A stretch of 64,000 nt of DNA from Gemmatimonadota bacterium (GTDB taxonomy: Bacteria; Gemmatimonadota; Gemmatimonadetes; Longimicrobiales; Gaopeijiaceae): assembly GCA_009838975.1 (NCBI GenBank), contig VXQO01000001.1:1-64000 (forward strand), written 5' to 3'. Made by a program: the position numbers and the translations under genes. Numbering within the stretch: the first letter of the stretch is position 1; every line of letters starts with the position of its first letter. The notes under the pieces were generated by a model, which was not told where the DNA came from, ran no database searches, and saw only the letters and a program-made list of their open reading frames with translations. Positions 34,625 through 44,019 of this stretch are shown here, in pieces.

Positions 34625-37605
34625 GCACGCAACCTTGTGCCCCTGGGATCGTAGAAGTGCGGCGGTATCGCCGTGGCAGAAAACGTCGCTCTCTTCCCCG
34701 GCTTATGCTCTTCCTGGAGGGATAACGTCGCCCCCTTCGCGGCATGTCCGTCGCACACGAGCGCCATCCCGTACTGCCACCCGAGCGCCTCGCTGCGGCG
34801 CGTGGTGCACACGTAGCCCACGATCTCGGCGCCGTCGACGACCAGCGCGCCGTCGCGGGGAGACCCCTGCCCTTCGTCGACCCGGAATCCCACCAGCTTC
34901 ATGCGGCCCGGCTGCTTTTCGCAGGCGCGCAACGCGGGGGCGCCGACCTTTTTCGACGCGGTGTCTTTGCGGTCCCACATCCAGCCCATCCCGATGTCGG
35001 TGAGGGTGACCCGCGCCTCGGATTCGGCCCCGATGATGATGTGGCCCTTCTCGGCGCGCAGACAGTACTGGGCCTCCAGGCCGAACGGCCGAATGCCGAG
35101 GTCCGCGCCGGCTTCCATGAGCAGATCCCACAGGTAGCGCGAATAGCTGGATGGGACATGCAGCTCGTATGACAGTTCGCCCACGAAGCCCAGCCGCAGA
35201 CACCGGGCCCGGACGCCGTCGCCCACGGTGATGGGCCTGCAGGCCATGTACGGGAACGCCTCGTTCGTGACGTCGTCCGTCGTGACGCGCTGGAGCACCT
35301 TGCGCGCGTTGGGGCCGGCGATGTTCAGCGAGCCCAGCACGTCGGTCAGGTTGACGAGGTTGTAGTCCCAGCCGTCGTGGCGGGTGTGGAAGCGGAACCA
35401 CTCGACGGTGGCGCCCGCGCGGCCCGAGCTCGTGGTGAAGTAGTAGTCGTCCTCGCCTTCTTCGACGATGACCCCGTCGTCGAGGAGGTGGCCCATGTCG
35501 TTGCACATCGCCGAGTACTTGCAGCGGCCGGGGCGGGTCTTGCGCATATCGGATATGTAGACGCGTTGGAGCGCGTTCAGGGCGTCGGGGCCGAAGATGC
35601 GGAACTTGCCGAGCGGCGAGCTGTCGAGGATGCCGACGTTGTTGCGGACGTTTCGGATCTCGGCGCGGCAGGTCACGTCGTCGCTGAAGTAGCGGGCGCG
35701 CTGCCAGGGACCGGCGCGGCGGAAGACGGCGCCATGCGCGGCCTGCTCTGCGTGGAGCGGGGTGCGCTTGTGCACGTCGTGGCCGGGTCCCGCCAGCGTG
35801 GCGAGGCTGGGTGGCGCCAGCGGGGGTCTGACCGTGGTCGGGGTGGCGGTCTCGATCGGGTCGCCCCTCAGGTCGGCCATGATCATGGCCAGGTTCTGTC
35901 CGGTGACGCGGTACTGGCCCGGCCCGAGGCCGAATCCGCCGAAGCGCTTGGCGAGTTCGGGCACGTCGAAGCCCTGCGCGGCGGATTCCTTGACGTTCTT
36001 GTAGGTGCCGTCCTCGTCGAGGTCCACGAAGGCCTTGGCGCCGCGTCCGATGCCGGAGCCATGGCGAATGTCGCAGCCGGCAACCGGGCCGGGGAGGGCG
36101 TCGGCGTCGCGCCGGGCGGTGTCGGTCCGCCGGTCGCTGGCGGCTCCGCTGGCCAGATCCGCGGCACGACAACCGGCGAGCCTCCCCGACCCCTCGATGG
36201 ACCGCGGATCGCGGAGGCCGGTCATGCTCCCGGCGGCGAAGACGCCCGGCGGCAGTTCGGCGGGCTGGTAGGTGTGGGTGTGCGTGCAGTAGGCGAGCCT
36301 GGCCTTGGCTGTGGCGAGGACCCCGATGCGGGGCTGCATCCCCCCGTTGGCGACAAGCAGGTCACACTGGAAGTGACTGGAGCCGCCGCCGTCGAGCGGC
36401 CGGAGTTCGCACGCCCTGACCCGCCGGCGGCCCATCGCCCGCGAGACTGCCCATCCGGGTAGCAAGGGGATGCCTCGCTTTTCGAGCGCGGCGACGAGTT
36501 CGGGGTCCTGGCGCCCGGCTTCGCGCGCGTCGGCCACCCCCCGCACCTCGACTCCGAGGTCCGACAGGTCCACCGCGGCCTCCAGGCTCTGGTCGTCGGC
36601 GACGCTGAAGACCGCCGCCCATCCCGGCCTGACCGCGCAGGTGCGCGCGAGCCGCCAGGCCGCCCCCGCCTGCATCACGCCGGGGCGGTCGTTGTGGTTG
36701 AAGACGAGCGGGCGGTCCATGCACCCCGCGGCGACGACGACGGTCGCTGCGCGGCACTCCCAGTGGCACTCCCGGAACGGGTCGTCCTCGGTGCCGATTG
36801 TGAAGCCGGTCACGAGGTTCTCGCCCCACACGCCGGTTACCGGCGAGTTTGTGAAGACTTTCACATTCTCCGCAGCACGCAGCCGCCGGGCCAGTGCTTC
36901 GGCCCGCGCGTGAAGCGGCTCGCCCTCGAAATCGCGCACCCGCCAAGCAAGGTGTCCTCCCAGCCACGGCCGCCGCTCGAAAAGGCAGACCCTGAGCCCG
37001 CTCTCGGCCGCAGCCAGCGCCGCAGACATGCCCGCCGCGCCGCCGCCGACAATCGCAACCTCCGCGTTCATGTAGCGCTCGGCGCGCAGCCCGTCGCGGC
37101 CGTGGTCGTGCTGCGTATCCAGCACACCGGTCCCCGCCATCCGCCTCAGCCCGTTCTGGAAGAGGGGCCAAAGGCCGTACGGTCGGTGGAAGAGCCGGTA
37201 GTAGAACCCCGCCGGCATCAGCCGGTCGAAGGGGTCGATGAGGCCGAAGAAGTCGGTGCGCGGGTCGCCTCGCACGTTCTGGGCGCGAACCGACATCCCG
37301 GCGCGCAACCGGGTCGTCTCGGCGCACTCGTTCGGCACCCCGTCGATCGCCATGAAGGTGTTCGACGACTCGCCCTCCATGCTGTAGAGGCCACGCGGCC
37401 GGTGGTACTTGAGGCTCCGCCCGAAGGTCCGCACGCCTGCGGCGTAGAGCGCCGAGGCCACGGTGTCGCCCGCGAATCCGCGGACGCCGCGGCCGAGGAA
37501 GGTGAAGTCGAGCGGCCGGGAGAAGTCGACGCGGCAGGTCGGGCCGGGCGGCAGGCGGCCGGGCGGTGGGCTGCGCTCAGCCGACGGCGCTTCACTCATC
37601 GCCAT
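34621..37605 (-). CDS. soxA: Sarcosine oxidase alpha subunit
   Basis: A 994-residue subunit. Order: a BFD/ferredoxin-like N-terminal region (RPLDFTFLGRGVRGFAGDTVASAL), a Rossmann NAD-binding domain (AEVAIVGGGAAGMSAALAAAESG), then a C-terminal GcvT-like aminomethyl/folate domain (LKLGFVGELSYELHVP-like segment, PGRMKLVGFRVDE). It works with SoxBDG to oxidise sarcosine to glycine and transfer the one-carbon unit to tetrahydrofolate. Three ATGs (37611, 37605, 37599) lie after GGAGG; 37605 has the best spacing. It overlaps soxD. Confidence 0.93.
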   Translation of the reverse strand: MAMSEAPSAERSPPPGRLPPGPTCRVDFSRPLDFTFLGRGVRGFAGDTVASALYAAGVRTFGRSLKYHRPRGLYSMEGESSNTFMAIDGVPNECAETTRLRAGMSVRAQNVRGDPRTDFFGLIDPFDRLMPAGFYYRLFHRPYGLWPLFQNGLRRMAGTGVLDTQHDHGRDGLRAERYMNAEVAIVGGGAAGMSAALAAAESGLRVCLFERRPWLGGHLAWRVRDFEGEPLHARAEALARRLRAAENVKVFTNSPVTGVWGENLVTGFTIGTEDDPFRECHWECRAATVVVAAGCMDRPLVFNHNDRPGVMQAGAAWRLARTCAVRPGWAAVFSVADDQSLEAAVDLSDLGVEVRGVADAREAGRQDPELVAALEKRGIPLLPGWAVSRAMGRRRVRACELRPLDGGGSSHFQCDLLVANGGMQPRIGVLATAKARLAYCTHTHTYQPAELPPGVFAAGSMTGLRDPRSIEGSGRLAGCRAADLASGAASDRRTDTARRDADALPGPVAGCDIRHGSGIGRGAKAFVDLDEDGTYKNVKESAAQGFDVPELAKRFGGFGLGPGQYRVTGQNLAMIMADLRGDPIETATPTTVRPPLAPPSLATLAGPGHDVHKRTPLHAEQAAHGAVFRRAGPWQRARYFSDDVTCRAEIRNVRNNVGILDSSPLGKFRIFGPDALNALQRVYISDMRKTRPGRCKYSAMCNDMGHLLDDGVIVEEGEDDYYFTTSSGRAGATVEWFRFHTRHDGWDYNLVNLTDVLGSLNIAGPNARKVLQRVTTDDVTNEAFPYMACRPITVGDGVRARCLRLGFVGELSYELHVPSSYSRYLWDLLMEAGADLGIRPFGLEAQYCLRAEKGHIIIGAESEARVTLTDIGMGWMWDRKDTASKKVGAPALRACEKQPGRMKLVGFRVDEGQGSPRDGALVVDGAEIVGYVCTTRRSEALGWQYGMALVCDGHAAKGATLSLQEEHKPGKRATFSATAIPPHFYDPRGTRLRA

Positions 37606-37855
37606 CGCCATCGCCCTCCACCTCGAGGTTCGTCCCCGGATCCCTCGTGGTCCTGAACCACACACCGCACCCCTGGGCGTGATACCACCACTCCTCCTGC
37701 GGCTCGCAAGGGATCATGCGGAACTGCATCCAGCGGAAGTGGTCCTCCGCGCTCAACTCCTCCTGCTCCGGCCTCGGGCCCCGCTCCTGTCCTCCGAAGG
37801 TGAACTCGTAGACGTCGCGCTTGCCGCAGACGGGGCAGGTCAGGCGGAAGGTCAT
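37592..37855 (-). CDS. soxD: Sarcosine oxidase delta subunit
   Basis: An 87-residue zinc-binding small subunit. CPVCGKRDVYEFTFGG supplies the CxxC, and a later Cys/His cluster (HAQGCGVWF) completes the site. EEWWYHAQGCGVWFRTTRDP is the standard SoxD C-terminus. It lies 13 bases after soxB and overlaps soxA by 8-20 bases depending on the soxA start. A repetitive GDGDGDE tail ends the protein. Confidence 0.93.
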   Translation of the reverse strand: MTFRLTCPVCGKRDVYEFTFGGQERGPRPEQEELSAEDHFRWMQFRMIPCEPQEEWWYHAQGCGVWFRTTRDPGTNLEVEGDGDGDE

Positions 37856-37868
37856 GGCGACTCGTGCC

Positions 37869-39107
37869 TCAGTCCCAGTGCCCGTATTTCATGACCGCCG
37901 CCGTCTCGCCCGAGTAGCGGCCCTCCAGGAAACGTTTCAGCTGAAACGCCTCGAGGATCTCCGGCCGCTCGCCCGTGGCCATGTAGTCCGCCATGTACTT
38001 GCCCGCGACGGGACCGGACTTGAAGCCGAAGTACCCCCAGCCGGCGTCGAGGTAGAGGTCGTCGTAGCGCAGGTGACCCTCCATGATCGGCGCCATGTCC
38101 GGTGTCATGTCGGCGAGACCCGCCCAGATGCGCATGAACCGCACCCCGCGCAGCACCGGCATGAGATCGACGAGCGCCTCGGCCTGGTGCTTCAGGTAGT
38201 ACGCGGTGGCGTCGTTGGTGTAGTTGACCTGAGGATCCATGTGCGCGCCGGTCGCGATTTCGCCCTTCAGCGTCTGGTTGGCGTAGACGTGGTACGCGCC
38301 GGAACTGAAGACGTGGTGCAGGAAGGGCTTCAGGGGATGGGTGACCATTGCCTGGATGGTGAGGGGGTGGATCGGAAGCTCGATCCCCACCATGGCGGCC
38401 ACGGCCGTGCTGTAGCCCCCCGCCATGATCCCGAGGCGGTTGCAGCGAATGGTCCCCAGGCTCGTGCGAACGCCGGTGACGCGGCTGCCGTCCGTGTCGA
38501 TCCCCTGGACTTCACAACCCTGGTGAATGTGCACGCCGTGCGCGGCGGCACCCTTGGCCAGCCCCCAGACCACCGCGTCGTGGCGCACTACCCCCCCGGG
38601 GGGGTGGTACAATCCTGCCTGGATCGGAAACGCGGGACGGTCGGAGATGTCGAGCCCCGGAATCAGTTCCGCGCACTGCAGAGGATCCAGCACCTCGGAC
38701 TTCACGCCCAGGAGGTTGTGGGTGCTGGCCAGCATCCGGTATCCGTCGACGGCGGCCTCGCTGTGCCCCAGCATGAGGGTCCCGCAGTTGAAGAACATGA
38801 GGTTGAAGTCGAGCTCGTCGGTGAGGGTGCGCCAAAGCTTCAGCCCCTCGTCGTAGAGGCGCACGTTCTCGGGCGTACGCTGGTTGGCGCGCACGATCGC
38901 CGTGTTGCGTCCCGACCCGCCGAAGCCGATGTAGTGCGACTCCAGGACCGCCACGTCGCGGATGCCGTGTGCGCGCGCGAGGTAGTAGGCGGTCGCGAGT
39001 CCGTGGATGCCGCCGCCTATGATGACGACGTCGTAGTGTCGCCTGACCGGCGCGGGACGCCAGAGGCGCCGGAGCCGCAGCCAGTTGAAGCTCGGTTTGA
39101 CGGTCAA
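37869..39107 (-). CDS. soxB: Sarcosine oxidase beta subunit
   Basis: A 412-residue FAD subunit with VVIIGGGIHGLATAYYLAR as the dinucleotide motif and GFGGSGRNTAIVRANQ nearby, a SoxB feature. The C-terminal DAGWGYFGFKSGPVAGKYMA closes the flavin site. The TTG at 39107 overlaps the previous stop as TTGA and fits the family N-terminus. Bases 37932-37948, in the last 27 codons, hold a perfect 16-base palindrome core. Confidence 0.92.
   Translation of the reverse strand: MTVKPSFNWLRLRRLWRPAPVRRHYDVVIIGGGIHGLATAYYLARAHGIRDVAVLESHYIGFGGSGRNTAIVRANQRTPENVRLYDEGLKLWRTLTDELDFNLMFFNCGTLMLGHSEAAVDGYRMLASTHNLLGVKSEVLDPLQCAELIPGLDISDRPAFPIQAGLYHPPGGVVRHDAVVWGLAKGAAAHGVHIHQGCEVQGIDTDGSRVTGVRTSLGTIRCNRLGIMAGGYSTAVAAMVGIELPIHPLTIQAMVTHPLKPFLHHVFSSGAYHVYANQTLKGEIATGAHMDPQVNYTNDATAYYLKHQAEALVDLMPVLRGVRFMRIWAGLADMTPDMAPIMEGHLRYDDLYLDAGWGYFGFKSGPVAGKYMADYMATGERPEILEAFQLKRFLEGRYSGETAAVMKYGHWD
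37932..37948. repeat. Dispersed palindrome, site C
   Basis: ACGTTTCAGCTGAAACG; bases 37933-37948 form a perfect palindrome. It lies inside soxB, 61-77 bases before the end of its stop codon, and encodes FQLKR. Two near-identical copies are at 17346 and 33954. Confidence 0.65.
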
Positions 39108-40411
39108 CCGATCACCGAATACGAGGAATCCGGGTTCAGCGAACGCCGCCGGCTGAAGAAGCCGATGTCGCAGCTCCTGCGGGTGTACGTGAGCGGCATG
39201 GTGACCGGGTCGAGATCGTGGTCGCGGCCGCCCTCCACCTGCTCGATCAGCTCGGCCATGAGCTTGCCGGCCACCGGCGCGTTCTTGAACTGGTTGCCGG
39301 AGGTGCCCACCGCCATGTAGAAGCCCGGCAGGTCGGACTTGTCGTAGATCGGGATCCAGTCGTCGGAGACGTCGTAGAGGTCGACCAGCCCGCCGGTCTG
39401 GCCGGGGATGCCCAGGCCCTGCAGCCGCTGGGCCTCGCGCATCACCTGCGTCTCCCACTGGTGGGTGAAGTTGGTGTTGTAGTCGTCCGGGTCTTCGACC
39501 CACTCGAGCACGTCGCAGGGCGGATCTTCGGAGCCGATCAGGATGTGGTTGCCCGTGGTCGGCCGCGAGTAGCACCCGATGTCCCCGTCCGAGATGAGGG
39601 GCGCGAGCTGGTGGTAGTCCATGCCGGCGGGGGCCGGGACGTAGCAGACCTCCTGCTTGAGGGCGCGGGTGCTGATGTTCATGCCGTCGAGAACGCCGGC
39701 CATTCCGTTGATGATCGCCGAGTGGGGTCCGCCCACATTCACCACCACCGGCGCGTGGATGCGGGTGCCGTCGGCGAGGCGTATTCCCGCGACGCGGCCG
39801 TCGCTCTTCAGAACCTCTACAACCTCTGCGTTGAAACGGTACTCGCCGCCATGTGCCTCGTTCGCCCGCTGGAGGTTGTGGCATGCGAGGGTGGGATCGT
39901 CGATGTAGCCGGACTCGGGGATGTAGACGGCCCCGCGGATATGCCCGCCCGTGGGCTCGCCGAAGCGCTCGTCGTCGGTGGTCACGGGCGGGCCGTAGGT
40001 GCGGGTGTCGATCCAGGGGAAGCGCGTGCGGACTCCGTCGGCGGTGAGGTCCTCGTAGGCGACGTGCAGCTCGTCGAGCGAGGCCATCACGTTGACGAGG
40101 TTCTTGTTGCGATCGTTCTTGATGACGAGGCAGCCGGTGTTGACGTACTGGGCAAGCCCCATCTCGTCGGCCACGCCCAGGTAGCGGCCCCAGTCGAGCC
40201 AGTAGAAGTAGCTCTCGCGGGCCATCGCGCAGCCGTCGGGCGTGGAGTAGTGCAGGCGGATGATCGCGCAGGTGTTGCACGTCGAGCCGGAGCCGGCGGT
40301 CGGCTGCTTGTCCACGTTGAGCGTGCGGTAGCCGCGCTTGGCGAGCTCGAAGCCGGTGGCGGTGCCGATGACTCCCGCGCCGATGATGATTGCGTCGTAG
40401 TCGTGGTTCAT
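39104..40411 (-). CDS. FAD-dependent DAO-family oxidoreductase, sox-operon associated
   Basis: A 435-residue SoxB/glycine-oxidase-like flavoprotein. AIIIGAGVIGTATGFELAKRG is the FAD motif; STCNTCAIIRLHY follows. It differs from the soxB-encoded subunit in length and active-site segment, so it is a separate enzyme. It may oxidise a related N-methyl or secondary amine such as dimethylglycine (inference). AGGAA lies 5-6 bases before the ATG. First gene of the operon running into soxBDAG. Confidence 0.85.
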   Translation of the reverse strand: MNHDYDAIIIGAGVIGTATGFELAKRGYRTLNVDKQPTAGSGSTCNTCAIIRLHYSTPDGCAMARESYFYWLDWGRYLGVADEMGLAQYVNTGCLVIKNDRNKNLVNVMASLDELHVAYEDLTADGVRTRFPWIDTRTYGPPVTTDDERFGEPTGGHIRGAVYIPESGYIDDPTLACHNLQRANEAHGGEYRFNAEVVEVLKSDGRVAGIRLADGTRIHAPVVVNVGGPHSAIINGMAGVLDGMNISTRALKQEVCYVPAPAGMDYHQLAPLISDGDIGCYSRPTTGNHILIGSEDPPCDVLEWVEDPDDYNTNFTHQWETQVMREAQRLQGLGIPGQTGGLVDLYDVSDDWIPIYDKSDLPGFYMAVGTSGNQFKNAPVAGKLMAELIEQVEGGRDHDLDPVTMPLTYTRRSCDIGFFSRRRSLNPDSSYSVIG

Positions 40412-40677
40412 GGGGGTTCCTGTAGCTGACCGGGCAGGAGGCGCAAACCGGTAACATAGCCCACATCCAGTTCGTCGCGCCGGACCCCCCAGACATGGGT
40501 GGCGGTGACGTCGCGGGGTTCGAACGACTCCGGCGCGGTGATCCTTCGGACCGGGCCGCCCTCCGATCCCCTGCGGACGGCGTACCAGACGCCCGGGGTG
40601 TCCGCGCCCTCCTCCGCGCACGCCAGAAGCATCCACGGGGCGAACGCCCAGAGATCCCGAACCCGTGTCCGCGCCAT
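40408..40677 (-). pseudogene. Possible remnant of a beta-propeller protein C-terminus
   Basis: An 89-codon reading frame ending ITAPESFEPRDVTATHVWGV and RRDELDVGYVTGLRL. The WGVRRDELDVGYV pattern resembles the last blade of 6-bladed beta-propeller proteins (from memory of the family). The N-terminal blades are missing, and upstream in-frame sequence is not convincing. The frame overlaps the next gene's start by 4 bases. It could instead be a small real gene. Confidence 0.4.
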
Positions 40678-40770
40678 ACGATGCATTCTCTCTTGTTCAG
40701 ACCGCGGCCGACGGCCATGGTGATCGACACAGACTCTCGACCACAGCCCTATTCTGCAAGGATCTGGACC

Positions 40771-42717
40771 ATGAAGACGAGTCCGCTTCCGGTCATCGCC
40801 GCGATGGCAGCCGCGCTGATCCCCGCCACCACGCCCCTCGCGGCCCAGTCTCCCGAGGTCGTCGTTGGTCCCAACCTCCGCGTGGGGCCCGGGCAGTTCA
40901 ACGAGCCCTGGATCGCGGCGAGTCCGGAAAACCCCGACTTCCTGATCGCGGTCACCCAGACGGCCGGGATGAGCTTCCCGGATCCAACGATGGCCCTGAC
41001 GCTGTCCACACGCAGCAACGCCGCCTTCGTGAGCCGCAACGGCGGCGTCGCGTGGGAGCCGATCACGCTGCCGGGCGACGAGACCGGCGCCTTCGACCCG
41101 ATGGTGGTGCCGGGTCCGGACGGCCGGATGTGGATCCTGTACTGCTATGTCGGCGCGAACACGATGGGCGGTCTGCTGCCCGATCAGCCGGTGCGCAGCG
41201 AGGGCACGATCATGGTGTGGTCGACCGACGACGAAGGTGCCACCTGGACCGGCCCGGCGCGTCTGCGCAGCCCCGTGCCGCCCGACCACGCCCGCATCGC
41301 CGCGGACTGGAGCGACGGCCCCAACCGCGGCCGCCTCTACGTGGTGTGGAATGACGTGCGCGACTCGTTCATCCGGGACGACTTCCAGCTCTTCCTGCAT
41401 ACGCTCGACGACGGGGGCAACACGGTGAGCGAGCCGGCTCTGCTGGCGACGATCCCCGGCGGCAAGCTGGTGGCCACCGAGCCCGTCGTGCTCTCCGACG
41501 GGACGCTGCTAGTCACCTTCTACCAGTACTTCTTCCCGCTGAGCGACGAGGCGAACGCCCGGATGCCGTTCTTCACCATGCGGTCGGAGGACGGCGGCGA
41601 GACCTTTACCGAGCCCGAGGTCGCGTTCCGGGTGGGCACCCACTCCTGGCCCTACGCGCAGACCGAGATGACCAGCGCGTTCACGCTGCCGATCGTGGCC
41701 TGGGACCGGACGGACGGTCCGCACGCCGACAACATCTACGTCGTGTGGGACGGCGTGACCGGAGGGGACGCGGCGGCCGGCGCCACCTCCGACATCTGGT
41801 TCCGGCGCTCCACCGACGGCGGGCGGAGCTGGTCGGACCAGACGCGGCTCAACGACAACGACCGGCCGGCGCCGGGCGACCCGCTCGATGACCGCATGCT
41901 TCCGGTGGTCGAGGTCAACCGGGACGGGGTCGTGGGCGTCGCGTGGTACGACCGGCGCCGCGACGATACGCGCCGCTGCTGGGAGCTGTTCTTCACGTCG
42001 TCGTCGGATGGCGGCGAGACCTTCGCCGCGAACGTCCCGGTGGCCAGCGCACCGTCCTGCCCTCCGCCGGCGCACGCCCCCGTGGCGCGCGTCCACAACG
42101 TCGCGGCCGACCCCGACGTGAAGGACCTTACCGAAGAAGAGATCGCGCAGATGGACCTGGTTCAGCGCATGACCGTGGTGATGGCCCAGCAGAGCCGCAA
42201 TGCCAGGGCGGAATATTTCGGCGATCTGGGCCACGCCAGCCTGGAGGTCTCCTTCGACAACGCGCGGGGCAACCAGCCCGGTCATTACCTGGGACTCGCG
42301 GGTGACGCGAACGGCGTCTTTCATCCCCTGTGGATCAGCCGCCGGAACGGAATCGACGAACTGTTCACGACGACGGTGGAAGTGACGGCAAGCGCCCCCG
42401 CCGCCCCGGCCGGCGAGGAGACGGACGTTACCGGCGAACTGCTCGTGGTGGCCGGGCCTGTCGACTACGACGCGGCCGGTGGCACGGCAACGGTCGAAGT
42501 GCAGCTCCGGAACGTGTCGGACGGCGTTGTGCACGGTCCCGTGCGGCTGCGGGCGGTGGGCGGGGAGGGCGGCGAATGGTCGTTCGAGGGCCGGATGGGC
42601 TCGCACGACCGGCTTCCGCCGGGGGGCTTGAGCGAGCCGGTGAAAGTGGAGCTGACGACGGGGCCGGGGATGGACGCGAGGCTGGACTTCAGGGTCTACG
42701 GGAGGGTTGGCGGGTAG
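40771..42717 (+). CDS. Secreted sialidase/BNR-repeat protein
   Basis: A 648-residue secreted beta-propeller. A signal peptide (PVIAAMAAALIPATTPLAAQ) is followed by Asp-box repeats SEDGGETFTEP, STDGGRSWSD and SSDGGETFA. The C-terminal ~100 residues form a separate beta domain (VTGELLVVAGPVDYDAAGG). The catalytic Arg triad and Tyr of true sialidases could not be identified with certainty, so glycosidase activity is unproven. The ATG at 40771 begins the signal peptide. Confidence 0.78.
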   Translation: MKTSPLPVIAAMAAALIPATTPLAAQSPEVVVGPNLRVGPGQFNEPWIAASPENPDFLIAVTQTAGMSFPDPTMALTLSTRSNAAFVSRNGGVAWEPITLPGDETGAFDPMVVPGPDGRMWILYCYVGANTMGGLLPDQPVRSEGTIMVWSTDDEGATWTGPARLRSPVPPDHARIAADWSDGPNRGRLYVVWNDVRDSFIRDDFQLFLHTLDDGGNTVSEPALLATIPGGKLVATEPVVLSDGTLLVTFYQYFFPLSDEANARMPFFTMRSEDGGETFTEPEVAFRVGTHSWPYAQTEMTSAFTLPIVAWDRTDGPHADNIYVVWDGVTGGDAAAGATSDIWFRRSTDGGRSWSDQTRLNDNDRPAPGDPLDDRMLPVVEVNRDGVVGVAWYDRRRDDTRRCWELFFTSSSDGGETFAANVPVASAPSCPPPAHAPVARVHNVAADPDVKDLTEEEIAQMDLVQRMTVVMAQQSRNARAEYFGDLGHASLEVSFDNARGNQPGHYLGLAGDANGVFHPLWISRRNGIDELFTTTVEVTASAPAAPAGEETDVTGELLVVAGPVDYDAAGGTATVEVQLRNVSDGVVHGPVRLRAVGGEGGEWSFEGRMGSHDRLPPGGLSEPVKVELTTGPGMDARLDFRVYGRVGG

Positions 42718-42726
42718 GGGGGGCGC

Positions 42727-43899
42727 TCACCAGGTGAGGTCGAGGAGGCGGTTCCAGGGGACGACTTCCGCATCACCGCGTGACTGGCGGCGGTCGCCCC
42801 CGTAGACCACACGGCGCTCGATCGCGAATCCGGCGCCGGCGAGTTCGCGCCCGAGCCTGCGAATGCCCGCGAGAAAGCGCGGCGTTACGGTGCTTCCCGA
42901 CTTGGCCTCGGTGAGGATCAGCGCGGATCCCGTGTCGACGATCAGATCGACTTCGGTACCGGCCGCCCTGTAGTGGTGCATCCACGGCTGAACCCCGCGG
43001 TGCGTTGCGGCCTTGAAGATCTCGGAGGCCACCCAGCTCTCGAAGATCGCCCCGCGTAGCGGGTGGTGGCGCAGCTCCTCCGGGGACCGAATGCGGAGCA
43101 GGTGGCACACGAGCCCTGAGTCGAGGAAGTGGAGTTTCGGCGCCTTGATCTGGCGTTTGCGGATGTTCCTGCGGAAGGCGGGCAGGCGAAAAATCAGGAA
43201 GCTCGCGTCGAGCACCGACAGCCAGGCGCGAATCGTATTGTGACGCACACCGATATCGCCCGCCAGCGCAGACAGGTTGATTTCGGAAGCGGTACGCCCG
43301 GCGGCCATTCGCACGAAAGCCGAAAACGCCTCCAGGTCGGTGACATTGCGAAGCGACCGGACATCGCGCTCGACATACGTGGCGAAGTAGTCGCGCAGCC
43401 ACACGTCGGGGGGAATGCGGCGGTCGTGAATCCGCGGGTATGCGCCGGTCCACAGCACTTCCAGCAGGCCCGGCGCCGGCTCTCCGAAGCGGGCCAGCTC
43501 GTCGAGCCCGGGCGGCAACAGGTGGAGCACGCCAACGCGGCCGGCCAGTGACTGACTCACCGCCTCGGTCAGCCCGAAGTGTTGCGAACCCGTCAACACG
43601 AAGCGGCCCGGGGTCGGATCCTCGTCCACCAGCTCCTGGAGGTATGACGTCAGGTCCGGAGCGCGCTGCACCTCGTCGATCACGGCACCGTCGCGGTATT
43701 CGCGCAGGAAGCCGCGGGGGTCCTCGCGGGCGTAAGCGCGCATGTCCATTCCCTCGAGCGAGACGTAGGGCCGGTCGGGAAACACCGTGCGGCACAGCGT
43801 GGTCTTGCCAGATTGTCGAGGTCCGGTGACGGTGACGACCGGGTAGCGGCGCGTCCGATTGAGGAGTGGTCCCGCCAGGTTGCGATCGATGACAGGCAC
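42727..43899 (-). CDS. DUF4143-type AAA ATPase
   Basis: A 390-residue P-loop ATPase of the DUF4143 group. Walker A is GPRQSGKTT and Walker B region AVIDEVQRAPDL, followed by FVLTGSQ. The C-terminal DUF4143 domain includes a PD-(D/E)XK-like core, EVDLIVD...LTEAKSG. Cellular role is unknown; such proteins are often in accessory or defence-like regions. A perfect 8-bp inverted repeat lies 69-91 bases upstream. Confidence 0.88.
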   Translation of the reverse strand: MPVIDRNLAGPLLNRTRRYPVVTVTGPRQSGKTTLCRTVFPDRPYVSLEGMDMRAYAREDPRGFLREYRDGAVIDEVQRAPDLTSYLQELVDEDPTPGRFVLTGSQHFGLTEAVSQSLAGRVGVLHLLPPGLDELARFGEPAPGLLEVLWTGAYPRIHDRRIPPDVWLRDYFATYVERDVRSLRNVTDLEAFSAFVRMAAGRTASEINLSALAGDIGVRHNTIRAWLSVLDASFLIFRLPAFRRNIRKRQIKAPKLHFLDSGLVCHLLRIRSPEELRHHPLRGAIFESWVASEIFKAATHRGVQPWMHHYRAAGTEVDLIVDTGSALILTEAKSGSTVTPRFLAGIRRLGRELAGAGFAIERRVVYGGDRRQSRGDAEVVPWNRLLDLTW

Positions 43900-43967
43900 T
43901 GCGGCTCCGGGGTTCAGAACGAATCAAATGGGCTACGGAGGTGCCAAAGTGTGGCGACAGACTTGCA

Positions 43968-43990
43968 GATTGTCAATCCAAATGACAATC
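43968..43990 (-). promoter_or_regulatory. Inverted repeat overlapping a TTGACA box upstream of the DUF4143 gene
   Basis: GATTGTCA (43968-43975), 7-base spacer, TGACAATC (43983-43990). On the minus strand TTGACA runs 43976 to 43971 within it and could be the -35 of the ATPase gene. No T-run follows on either strand, so an operator is favoured over a terminator. Confidence 0.45.
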
Positions 43991-44019
43991 GGCAGGCCTC
44001 CGACTCGCCCGCGGCCCCC

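Noticed and set aside
40678-41400. Upstream extension of the minus-strand frame at 40408
   Set aside because: It is antisense to the BNR-repeat gene, with no propeller-like repeats.
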